Of a DNA stretch of 20,215 nucleotides, positions 6,315 to 13,523 are shown in pieces (positions within the stretch are counted from its first letter, which is position 1; each line of letters opens with the position of its first letter). A program made the position numbers and the translations under genes. A model generated the notes under the pieces. That model was given only the letters and a program-made list of their open reading frames with translations. It did not search any database and was not told the DNA's origin. The stretch comes from Kapaibacterium sp038202665. Lineage in GTDB: Bacteria; Bacteroidota; Ignavibacteria; Kapaibacteriales; Kapaibacteriaceae. Location of the stretch: NCBI GenBank assembly GCA_038202665.1, contig JBBRES010000018.1, positions 1 to 20,215 on the forward strand. The letters run 5' to 3'.

Positions 6315-7043
6315 ATGTATTTCCTCCTCTTCCTCCTCGCCTCCCTTACCCTTACCGCACAGCAAGACGCGGCCATTCGCTCTGTTCTGCAACGGTACGA
6401 TGCGTGGCGTTTCTGCATGGTAGATGTGCACCGGCTGTATTGGGACGAGGGAATGGTTGCGACCATGAATACGGCGTTGAAGCCAAAGAAGGCCTTCACG
6501 AAGGCCTATGTGCTCACAACACGGTCAGACTCAACAACGAAACCCGTGATCATTGCCGTCCTCACGCAGGGAACCATCGAAGACACGATGCGAATGCGTC
6601 ACGATCTGATCCCGCCTGCTGCCGTTTTTATGCCGAATGACTTACGGAAGGCGGCGTGGCCAGAAGGGGATGTGGGGCAATCAGTACTCGAGTTCCTACA
6701 GCATGAGGTTGAGTACCGGCATTTAGAAGATGTGAGTCCTGAACTTCAAGATCTTCGCGACTACGGAATGCCGTGGAACTACGAGCCGGGAGTGCCATTT
6801 CCGGCCGACAGCGTAAGCATTGTCTCTGATCCGCTGAAGGCCCTGACGACGATTGACCACAAGATTCTCCGGCGCATGGTTGTGCTGAAGGATGTCAGCA
6901 CGAAAACGACGGCACTTGTTGCAAAGAAATCCAACATCAAACCACCGTTTGTGGTACTCGGTCTGCCTCCAAAAAAGGGCTCCTCTACCCCTCAGGCCCT
7001 TTTCGTTGAGAAGAACGGCGTAATCTCTGTTATCGCAAAATAG
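6315..7043 (+). CDS. Exported protein of unknown function
   Basis: A 242-aa protein with a clear N-terminal signal peptide (residues 1-15, MYFLLFLLASLTLTA, likely cleaved near AQQ). I do not recognise the mature part. It is polar, rich in charged residues, and has no repeated motif, metal-binding cluster, membrane segment or T9SS sorting tail that I can see. The ATG at 6315 is chosen because the hydrophobic signal peptide starts there and upstream sequence is tandem repeat. The leader is pyrimidine-rich and lacks a Shine-Dalgarno sequence, exactly as at argD. Only the repeats separate it from the divergent rhodanese gene and its upstream region. A conserved Bacteroidota/Kapabacteria hypothetical is likely, but this is a guess. 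Confidence 0.8.
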   Translation: MYFLLFLLASLTLTAQQDAAIRSVLQRYDAWRFCMVDVHRLYWDEGMVATMNTALKPKKAFTKAYVLTTRSDSTTKPVIIAVLTQGTIEDTMRMRHDLIPPAAVFMPNDLRKAAWPEGDVGQSVLEFLQHEVEYRHLEDVSPELQDLRDYGMPWNYEPGVPFPADSVSIVSDPLKALTTIDHKILRRMVVLKDVSTKTTALVAKKSNIKPPFVVLGLPPKKGSSTPQALFVEKNGVISVIAK

Positions 7044-7287
7044 ATTCGCTATGAAACAAACCCAGAGCATAGGCATTCGAAACGCACCTGCATGCAACGA
7101 TGGTAGTGCGGGAAGCCGTGCTGTGGCGGTCTAGAGCCTCGAACGAGATGTAGCATGCGATGATTGTCACAGAAATTGTAACGTCTGGACATTAAAAGAC
7201 ATTTTGGACTGCATTGAATTTGGATCGTTGCTGTAAGCGCGTGTTTTGATTGTTGACGAGTTACACTTTCACTTTGGGACAAGTCTT

Positions 7288-10200
7288 ATGACACGTTTAG
7301 ACTCCCTCCGAAGCGCGAAGCACATTTTTGCTTCGTTAGCTTTTGTGCTCTTGGCGGCACTGTTTAGTTCACCGGCATCCAATGCACAGTCATGGATGGC
7401 AGAAGCCCAACAAGACGGATTCACCTTAAAGAAGGTAGTGAGTGACACGGTCATACCCACAGGGCAGTCATTCACGTACACGATCTACTTCTCAGCTCCG
7501 GCTGGAGCTACGAACGTCACGATCTCAGATGCACTTCCGGCTTCGATTGAGTTCTTAAGCGCGTCGTACACTGCACCCTGTGGAGTACCAACGGTGGTGT
7601 CTCCAGCGGTAAACAGTTTGGGTGGCACATACTCGCTCAATTTTGCCACGCTGCCGTCAGGCTGTTCCGGATCGTTTACGCTTACCGTGCGATTCCCGAA
7701 TGGCGTAACCTGTAACGGTACTACAGCGCGAAACCGCGCATGCATTCAGGGCACGCTTGCCGGTAAAGTTGTTGAGTTCTGTACTCCATTTGTTTCTACC
7801 ATGGCAACGGCTGTCGAACCTTGGAACATCAATAAGTACGTCACGAATGCCGCGTACCAAGGTGGAACATGTCCGTACGCTACGGGCGACACCGTTCTTA
7901 CGTATCAGATTTGTGTGTACAAGAACGTGGGTACAACCGGCCAACTCAACCTTGTAGGCGGTGTTGTAACCGACGTGCTGCCTACAGGCGCTGTCCTTAC
8001 AGGCTCAACATGTGGCGCAACGCAAACGGGTAACGTGATTTCGTGGCCTGTTGGTAGTCTTAGTGCACTGCCGATGTACAACACCGTGTGTTGCACATTC
8101 ACGGTTCTGTATCCTCGGCTCCTGTTTCCCACGGGCTCGACCATTACAAACAAGGCGGTGCTGACAGGTACGCTTGGAAGTACGCAACCTTCGTGCGGAA
8201 CCCTTAGTGATACCAGCAACCAAACGTGTGTTGAAATCAAAGACATCGTAAGTGCGACCATCAGCAAGTATGTCTACACCAACGGACAGCCTGGATGCGT
8301 TGGCAAGTACTTGATCTACATCTGTAACAACGGAACCACACCGATTGCTTCGTTTACGGTAACGGACACCGTTCCGACAACCCTTACAGGCCTTTCGATT
8401 GGTACAGTCTCGGCCGGAGTAACTGCAACGCTTGCATTAAACGTCGCCACTGCAGTAAGTACATCTGCGCTTCTGCCTGGTCAGTGTCGCTACTTCGAAA
8501 TCAACTTTACCATTCCGGCAACAGCAACCGTCGGTTCTACCATCACAAATTGTGCATGGTTCACAGCTCCGGGTGTCATTCCAATAAAGGCATGCAACTC
8601 ATTTGTTGTTGCCGCTCCTGCACCAAAGGTTTGTTTGTGGAAAGATGTCTGCTCGAAGCAACCTTCGTACGCACCGGGCTCGACGTTCCGATACAGATTA
8701 CGCGTTCAGAACATTGGCGGTCAGCCACTTACCGGTACCACCATTACCGATGCGCTCAATCCGAATCTTCAGTACGTGGGTAATCCATCCTTCTACACGT
8801 CATCGAATTGGGCAGCCCCTTGCCAAGCGACGTCGAACTGGGTCGGAGTGAACCTTATCTACAACGTCGGTACACACACCGTCACAGCAACTCTGCCGAC
8901 CATTGCTGCTGTCTGTCAGAACATCTTCTACTCCAACTGCGGCATGTATGGTACTGGTGGAGTGTTGTTCCACTTCATCGAGTTTGATGTGAAGGTCGCC
9001 GACACATCAGCACTTGGCAACATTCCAAACTTGTTTACGATCAGTGGAGGAACGCTGCCAAGTCCCGTAACATCAAATCCAGAACTTGTTACGGTTGCCG
9101 GCACAGCAGGCTTCACGCTCGCTAAGGCGGTGCGGTCGAATCCAGGTGGTTCGTACGGTCCGTCTGCCACTACAGCTGCAGGTGGCTCAATTTCGTACCG
9201 ACTGCGCCTAACGGTTCCAACGGGCAGCGTCGGACTTCGTCACATCACGTTTGTCGATCTCTTGCCACTCGATAATGGCGCGGCCGACAATCTCATACTC
9301 GGTCCGTGCACAAGTCGAGGTAGCGCTTTCGGCATCACTTATGCACTGCCCGCTCTTCCCTCTACCCCTACCACAACAACGTTCAATAACGGCTCGTTGC
9401 TCTATGCACGCGTGAACAACTTCCAGCCAACGGGTGCGCCGGCGTTCATGTTTGCGGGCGGATGTGGTCTCAATGGTACGTGGAGTGCGAGCATTCCATC
9501 TGGTGCCGAGAACATGGGCTGGTACTTCGGTGCTACGCCAATTGGCGCGCTCGGAACAGCTACTGCGGACTTGAACGCTCTAGTTGCGGCAAACGCGCAA
9601 GACTCTGCTCTCTCGTGCAACACATTTGCTGCAAGTGCAGCAGTGCGTCACTTGATCAACAGCACGATCATTTCCGATCAAGTCATCGGACAACTTGAGT
9701 CTTCACCAGTGTGCGTGAAGATTGCCAAAATCGGTCCGTGCCTCGAAAACGTTCAAATCAAGGTCGACTGTGCAGGCAAGGATGCTGCGGGTAATCAGCA
9801 GTACAACATCACGATCACGGGCTCAACAACCTCAGGTGGTGTACTTGTCTTGAACTCGACATCAGGAACGTTCGTACCTGCATCGTTCGTGATTCCAACC
9901 GGACCGTTCACGATTGCAACAATCTTTACTGACACGCCGCCGGTGAACTCGTTGATAACAATCAACTATGTATTGATGGGACCAAACGGACAGATCATTT
10001 GCAGAGATAGCATTATGCGCGATCTGCCACCGTGTCCATCGGTACCACCAGAAGATTGCTGTATCAAGTTCCAACGCGACATCAAGAAGATCAAGATCAC
10101 GTACAACAATGCGGGTGGTGTGCAGTTAATGGCAACACTCACAGCTGGTGCGGCACCTATTCAGAAGTTTGTTGCATCCATCGTAGGTGTACAGCTTCGC

Positions 10201-11655
10201 ACAAAGTGCGTCTCTTCTCCGCCTTCAGCATGGCAGCGAGCGTTTGGCGACATCGTCAGTGGATCGATTACGAGTCCACTTACACCTGGCCCGCAGTTCC
10301 TCTCCGTCTACAGCCGCATAGCACAGTGGGGTACAGGCCCATGCGAGAGCTTCACACAAGGTGTGAACATGACGCTGAACATGATCTTCCCACCACCTCC
10401 AGCAAGCTTTAAGTGTGTAGACACACTCATCTTCTCCATCCGCTATTCGTTCACGGACTGTAATTGTGTGACATGCGAGCGTCTTGTTCGCGACACAATT
10501 GTACGTCGCCGCACATTCACTCCATGGGATTGGGGCAATACAGGAGTTGGATTCCCAAGCCGTGGTGGTCGCGTGACCGAGATTGATGATGTCAAAAAGG
10601 GCGAGGACGGACAAGATGGCGAGCCAACATCAACTGGCATCGTTATGACGTCGTCGACAATGGGCTCGCTGAACATCGTCAACCCAGCAAATCCTGGTAA
10701 CACAATTACAGTTGCGGGTGTTGAAGTAACGTCCGCCGAGGTTCCTCTTGTATCGCTGAAGGGCGGTACTGAAACCAACTTGGTAACGGGTGCAACTGGC
10801 TTCGCTAGCGTGACCGTGCCACCAGGGCAAACGGGAATTGTTGGACTCGAATTCTTGAATCCAAACAACACGTTGAGTTTCCCTGTCGACGTACGTTATC
10901 TGTACGACGATGGCTCAGGCCCAGCATTCAGCGAAGTCATCCGCTACACCGCTCGTGTACCGGGTGGAGCACCAGACGTGATTGCAATGGATGCACTAAC
11001 GAAACCTGCGGGTGTGAAGACGTATGCAATCTTCTACTCCAATGCAAATGGGTATCGCGAGCGCACGTCAGTTCTACGCCTCCGCTCCAAAGGCCCGGCG
11101 CGCATCCTCGCAGTGGGTCCGGCCGGTACCAACCCATCCGAAGCACTCCTCGCACCAGTCGCAAACGACTCAGGGGTATACATGATCAGTGCTCTCGAGA
11201 ATGGTGAAGGAGGCATTGCACCTGGTGGCAACGTCAAGCCAATCTTCCTCACGCTCTCAAACGTCGAGGGTGCCACGGCACAATTCGACTTTGAGTCACT
11301 CGATGATGTTGGCAACATGATTTCCAGCGGCTCCTTCGTTCTCACGGACCCAATCTCGGGCGTCAGAGAAACAGGCGATGGCGGTACATCACCAGTTGCA
11401 GTGCTGAGCGTCATGCCAAATCCGGCAGGCGCTTCAGCGACGGTTTCAATGACGCTCTCACGTTCGCTCAGTTCGTCCACCATGACCATCACCGACCTCG
11501 CAGGTCGGGTCATCAAGACACTCGTGAGCGGTCCGTTAGACCAAGGCAACCACATTATCCAAACCGACGTACTCGACATGGGTCAGGGCGCGTACTTCAT
11601 CGTGTTGAACACTCCATTCGGCACGCAGTCGCTTCCGCTGAACGTCATCAAGTAA
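7288..11655 (+). CDS. Giant secreted DUF11-repeat protein with T9SS sorting domain
   Basis: A 1455-aa surface or secreted protein. Residues 1-34 are a signal peptide (hydrophobic core ASLAFVLLAALF, cleavage near SNAQ). From about 40 to about 830 there are several immunoglobulin-like DUF11 units, each with patterns such as TYTIYF, ITFVDLLP and VTDTVPTTLTGL and many paired cysteines. The middle (about 830-1110) is a cysteine-containing region unlike DUF11, followed by a Gly/Asp/Glu-rich linker (KKGEDGQDGEP) and beta-rich domains. The last about 81 residues (from VMPNPAG near 1375) form a type A T9SS sorting domain, which predicts export across the outer membrane. The ATG at 7288 is preferred over an in-frame TTG at 7246 because only the former starts with the signal peptide. 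It ends before a strong terminator, so it is probably monocistronic. Confidence 0.9.
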   Translation: MTRLDSLRSAKHIFASLAFVLLAALFSSPASNAQSWMAEAQQDGFTLKKVVSDTVIPTGQSFTYTIYFSAPAGATNVTISDALPASIEFLSASYTAPCGVPTVVSPAVNSLGGTYSLNFATLPSGCSGSFTLTVRFPNGVTCNGTTARNRACIQGTLAGKVVEFCTPFVSTMATAVEPWNINKYVTNAAYQGGTCPYATGDTVLTYQICVYKNVGTTGQLNLVGGVVTDVLPTGAVLTGSTCGATQTGNVISWPVGSLSALPMYNTVCCTFTVLYPRLLFPTGSTITNKAVLTGTLGSTQPSCGTLSDTSNQTCVEIKDIVSATISKYVYTNGQPGCVGKYLIYICNNGTTPIASFTVTDTVPTTLTGLSIGTVSAGVTATLALNVATAVSTSALLPGQCRYFEINFTIPATATVGSTITNCAWFTAPGVIPIKACNSFVVAAPAPKVCLWKDVCSKQPSYAPGSTFRYRLRVQNIGGQPLTGTTITDALNPNLQYVGNPSFYTSSNWAAPCQATSNWVGVNLIYNVGTHTVTATLPTIAAVCQNIFYSNCGMYGTGGVLFHFIEFDVKVADTSALGNIPNLFTISGGTLPSPVTSNPELVTVAGTAGFTLAKAVRSNPGGSYGPSATTAAGGSISYRLRLTVPTGSVGLRHITFVDLLPLDNGAADNLILGPCTSRGSAFGITYALPALPSTPTTTTFNNGSLLYARVNNFQPTGAPAFMFAGGCGLNGTWSASIPSGAENMGWYFGATPIGALGTATADLNALVAANAQDSALSCNTFAASAAVRHLINSTIISDQVIGQLESSPVCVKIAKIGPCLENVQIKVDCAGKDAAGNQQYNITITGSTTSGGVLVLNSTSGTFVPASFVIPTGPFTIATIFTDTPPVNSLITINYVLMGPNGQIICRDSIMRDLPPCPSVPPEDCCIKFQRDIKKIKITYNNAGGVQLMATLTAGAAPIQKFVASIVGVQLRTKCVSSPPSAWQRAFGDIVSGSITSPLTPGPQFLSVYSRIAQWGTGPCESFTQGVNMTLNMIFPPPPASFKCVDTLIFSIRYSFTDCNCVTCERLVRDTIVRRRTFTPWDWGNTGVGFPSRGGRVTEIDDVKKGEDGQDGEPTSTGIVMTSSTMGSLNIVNPANPGNTITVAGVEVTSAEVPLVSLKGGTETNLVTGATGFASVTVPPGQTGIVGLEFLNPNNTLSFPVDVRYLYDDGSGPAFSEVIRYTARVPGGAPDVIAMDALTKPAGVKTYAIFYSNANGYRERTSVLRLRSKGPARILAVGPAGTNPSEALLAPVANDSGVYMISALENGEGGIAPGGNVKPIFLTLSNVEGATAQFDFESLDDVGNMISSGSFVLTDPISGVRETGDGGTSPVAVLSVMPNPAGASATVSMTLSRSLSSSTMTITDLAGRVIKTLVSGPLDQGNHIIQTDVLDMGQGAYFIVLNTPFGTQSLPLNVIK

Positions 11656-11662
11656 CCCCAGC

Positions 11663-11675
11663 GCAGCTTCGCTGC
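11663..11675. other. Small hairpin after the DUF11 gene
   Basis: GCAGC-TTC-GCTGC forms a 5-bp perfect stem with a 3-nt loop, 7 bases after the stop codon and 24 bases before the main terminator. It lacks a U-tract, so it may act as an RNA-stabilising 3' element or be incidental. Confidence 0.4.
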
Positions 11676-11698
11676 CCTACGCAACGTCAGTAACCTTC

Positions 11699-11737
11699 AA
11701 CGCCGCATTTCCTTCAGGAAGTGCGGCGTTTTCTTTT
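11699..11737 (+). terminator. Rho-independent terminator
   Basis: A 14-bp stem (AACGCCGCATTTCC pairing with GGAAGTGCGGCGTT, one G-U pair) closes a TTCA loop and is followed by TTCTTTT. It lies 43 bases after the DUF11 stop and insulates the downstream mazEF genes from this large transcript. Confidence 0.9.
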
Positions 11738-11849
11738 ACCCATCCAAACCTGCATTCTCATGCTTGCACCCAACTTCATTACAGCAATTCTGTTCGTAGA
11801 ATCGCAGATAGACTTTGCGAACGCTGGTGTCTTTGCGTAGATCAGGGTG

Positions 11850-11862
11850 TCTACAAAGTAGA
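11850..11862. promoter_or_regulatory. Palindrome 1 upstream of mazE (candidate operator)
   Basis: TCTAC-AAA-GTAGA is a perfect inverted repeat with 5-bp arms, ending 32 bases before the mazE ATG. MazE antitoxins autoregulate by binding palindromes over their promoter, so this is a reasonable operator; the binding itself is inference. Confidence 0.5.
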
Positions 11863-11867
11863 TACAT

Positions 11868-11880
11868 ACAATTCTATTGT
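11868..11880. promoter_or_regulatory. Palindrome 2 upstream of mazE (candidate operator)
   Basis: ACAAT-TCT-ATTGT is a second perfect inverted repeat with 5-bp arms and a 3-nt spacer, 14 bases before the mazE ATG and 5 bases after palindrome 1. Two adjacent sites of the same geometry, 18 bp centre to centre, fit cooperative binding by MazE-MazF complexes. Confidence 0.5.
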
Positions 11881-11894
11881 CACGAAAGAATGCC

Positions 11895-12137
11895 ATGCAG
11901 GCCCGTATACAGAAGTGGGGCAATCGCCTTGCCGTACGAATTCCTCGCACTATTGCGAGCGAAGCCGGGATGGAAGAACAAACAGATGTAGAGATCACGT
12001 TCAATGAAGGAGTTGTTATGATCACGCGCACAGCTCAAACGGAGTACACTCTCGATGAGCTCTTGCAAAACGTTACCGAATCAAACCTTCACACGGAAAC
12101 CAATCTGGGTCCGGTGAAAGGCAAGGAAGTGTGGTAA
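11895..12137 (+). CDS. mazE: Antitoxin MazE
   Basis: The 80-aa antitoxin of a type II toxin-antitoxin pair. Residues 1-46 are an AbrB/MazE swapped-hairpin DNA-binding domain (IQKWGNRLAVRIPRTIA at 5-21, close to E. coli MazE KRWGNSPAVRIPATL). Residues 47-80 form the flexible toxin-wrapping tail (YTLDELLQNVTESNLH, ending KGKEVW), which also matches E. coli MazE closely. The protein binds and blocks MazF and, with it, represses its own promoter; it is normally degraded by a protease under stress. The ATG at 11895 is chosen over a TTG at 11877 because the family starts at the IQKWGN region. It overlaps mazF by 7 bp, which couples their translation. Confidence 0.93.
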   Translation: MQARIQKWGNRLAVRIPRTIASEAGMEEQTDVEITFNEGVVMITRTAQTEYTLDELLQNVTESNLHTETNLGPVKGKEVW

Positions 12138-12484
12138 CGAAGAAGCGATTCGTGCCTGACCGCGGAGACGTGGTCAGGATCTCGTTCGACCCACCAACTG
12201 GTCGTGGACGGGCTGGTAAGCGTCCGGCGGTTGTGTTGTCGCCGCGACGGTACAATGAAGTTGTTGGCTCAGCCATCATGTGTCCGATTACATCGAAACA
12301 CAAGGCATATCCATTAGAAGTGGTCTTGCCGTCAACCAGCGTAGTAAAGGGAGCCGTACCAACGGATCACGTGCGGAGTTTGGACTTGGTTGGACGGAAG
12401 GCAACGTATAGAGAGGCGCTCCCGAAACGGACGATTCGGGAGATACTTGCAACGCTGAACACAGTTATTGGAGACCAGCGTTGA
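12131..12484 (+). CDS. mazF: mRNA interferase toxin MazF
   Basis: A PemK/MazF-fold endoribonuclease of 117 aa that cuts single-stranded mRNA at short specific sequences when MazE is lost. The fold markers VPDRGDVVRISFDPPTGRG (8-26), GKRPAVVLSP (29-38) and CPITSKHKAYPLEVVL (51-66) are all present. The catalytic pair corresponds to R31 and T54 (R29 and T52 in E. coli MazF), so the toxin looks intact. The start is GTG at 12131, inside mazE, and reproduces the E. coli N-terminus (MVxxxxVPDxGD). Cleavage specificity cannot be predicted from sequence here. Its last 20 bp overlap the 3' end of korB on the opposite strand. Confidence 0.93.
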   Translation: MVTKKRFVPDRGDVVRISFDPPTGRGRAGKRPAVVLSPRRYNEVVGSAIMCPITSKHKAYPLEVVLPSTSVVKGAVPTDHVRSLDLVGRKATYREALPKRTIREILATLNTVIGDQR

Positions 12485-13517
12485 TCTCACGGAGCTTGGC
12501 TGAACCCGGACAGAGCTCCGACATTGGAATGGAATTGAGCGGTCGTGTACTTGTATTCACGACGTCGTGCAGATCCTTGCCTTGGTCATCGTAGAAAACA
12601 AGTCCTGTGAGGACTTTTGCATCCATACGTGAGCGTTGCAGTGCTTGGATAGCAGACATGCGATCGCTCGGATCCCAACCTTGGGCGAGCTTGTGCAAGT
12701 GCAGCAATGAACCATCATGCATTCTCACATCTGCATCTGCACCCTCTGCATAAGAAGCGGTAATCTCTGTGGCCAAGGGAATGAAATCCATTGTGGCTGT
12801 TGCTTCTACGTGTTGGCGGACGTAGTCGTAGGATTTTGTCGACCCAACATTGTTATTGAATGTCACGCAAGGGGAGATCACGTTCAAGAAGGCGAAACCG
12901 CGATGGTGTATGGCGGCTTTGATAAGCGGGATTAGTTGTTCCTTGTCTCCGCTAAAACTCTGCGCAACAAAAGACGCGCCCAACTCAAGTGCCAAACCGC
13001 ACAGGTCTATGGCCTCGAATGGATTCACCGAGCCGGCTTTGCTCTTCGACCCTACGTCTGCGGTTGCAGAGTCTTGACCCTTTGTGAGTCCATAGCAGCC
13101 GTTGTTCATCACGATATACGTCATGTTTAGATTGCGGCGCACTGCATGCACGAACTGTCCCATTCCAATCGACGCCGTGTCTCCGTCGCCAGAAACACCA
13201 AGATAGATCAGGTCGCGATTGGCCATGTTTGCCCCGGTTGCTACCGATGGCATGCGACCGTGCACCGTGTTGAAGCCATGCGAGTTGCCGAGGAAATAGG
13301 CTGGTGTTTTCGACGAACATCCAATGCCCGAGAGTTTCGCAACGCGATGAGGCTCGATATTCAATTCGAAACATGCTTGGACAATGGCTGCACTTATACT
13401 GTCGTGACCGCAACCAGCACAAAGCGTCGAGAGCGACCCTTCGTACTCACGCGTCGTGTAGCCAAGGTCGTTCTTCGGTAGATGTGGATGGCGGAATTGG
13501 GGGCGTACGTAACTCAT
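12465..13517 (-). CDS. korB: 2-oxoacid (2-oxoglutarate):ferredoxin oxidoreductase, beta subunit
   Basis: The thiamine-diphosphate subunit (350 aa) of a CoA-acylating 2-oxoacid:ferredoxin oxidoreductase. It shows CAGCGHDS (33-40) and GIGCSS (64-69), which carry cysteines of the [4Fe-4S] cluster in this family, and the ThDP/Mg motif GDGD (110-113) with NNGCYGLTKGQ (138-148). Substrate choice among 2-oxoglutarate, pyruvate and branched-chain acids is inferred; KorB-like length and partner organisation favour 2-oxoglutarate, linking it to the TCA cycle (oxidative or reductive). Its start is 6 nt after the korA stop, so it is the last gene of a three-gene operon. Its 3' end overlaps mazF convergently by 20 bp, and no terminator is visible. 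Confidence 0.9.
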   Translation of the reverse strand: MSYVRPQFRHPHLPKNDLGYTTREYEGSLSTLCAGCGHDSISAAIVQACFELNIEPHRVAKLSGIGCSSKTPAYFLGNSHGFNTVHGRMPSVATGANMANRDLIYLGVSGDGDTASIGMGQFVHAVRRNLNMTYIVMNNGCYGLTKGQDSATADVGSKSKAGSVNPFEAIDLCGLALELGASFVAQSFSGDKEQLIPLIKAAIHHRGFAFLNVISPCVTFNNNVGSTKSYDYVRQHVEATATMDFIPLATEITASYAEGADADVRMHDGSLLHLHKLAQGWDPSDRMSAIQALQRSRMDAKVLTGLVFYDDQGKDLHDVVNTSTRPLNSIPMSELCPGSAKLREINAGLQ

Positions 13518-13523
13518 GAGGTT

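Noticed and set aside
5975..6640. Long open frames through the arrays, encoding SLPAASRQPPG-like or SLLTSHFSLV-like repeats
   Set aside because: The 11-bp and 7-bp periods open all frames on both strands. The frames run out into real genes in the wrong phase, and no start signal or conserved domain supports them.
6973..7003. Terminator-like inverted repeat AAAAGGGC ... GCCCTTTT
   Set aside because: It lies inside the coding sequence of the 6315 gene, has a 15-nt loop and only four T after the stem, and translation would cover it.
7245..7276. Bacteroidetes-type promoter (TTTG about 20 nt before TCACTTTG) upstream of the DUF11 gene
   Set aside because: One mismatch to TAnnTTTG and a leader of only about 5 nt; such matches are common in this AT-rich gap, so it is too weak to annotate.
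7246..7287. N-terminal extension of the DUF11 protein from TTG at 7246
   Set aside because: It would place 14 polar residues before a normal signal peptide; the ATG at 7288 starts at the signal peptide itself. The same logic rejects TTG starts at 11877 (mazE) and 17262 (Asp-box protein).
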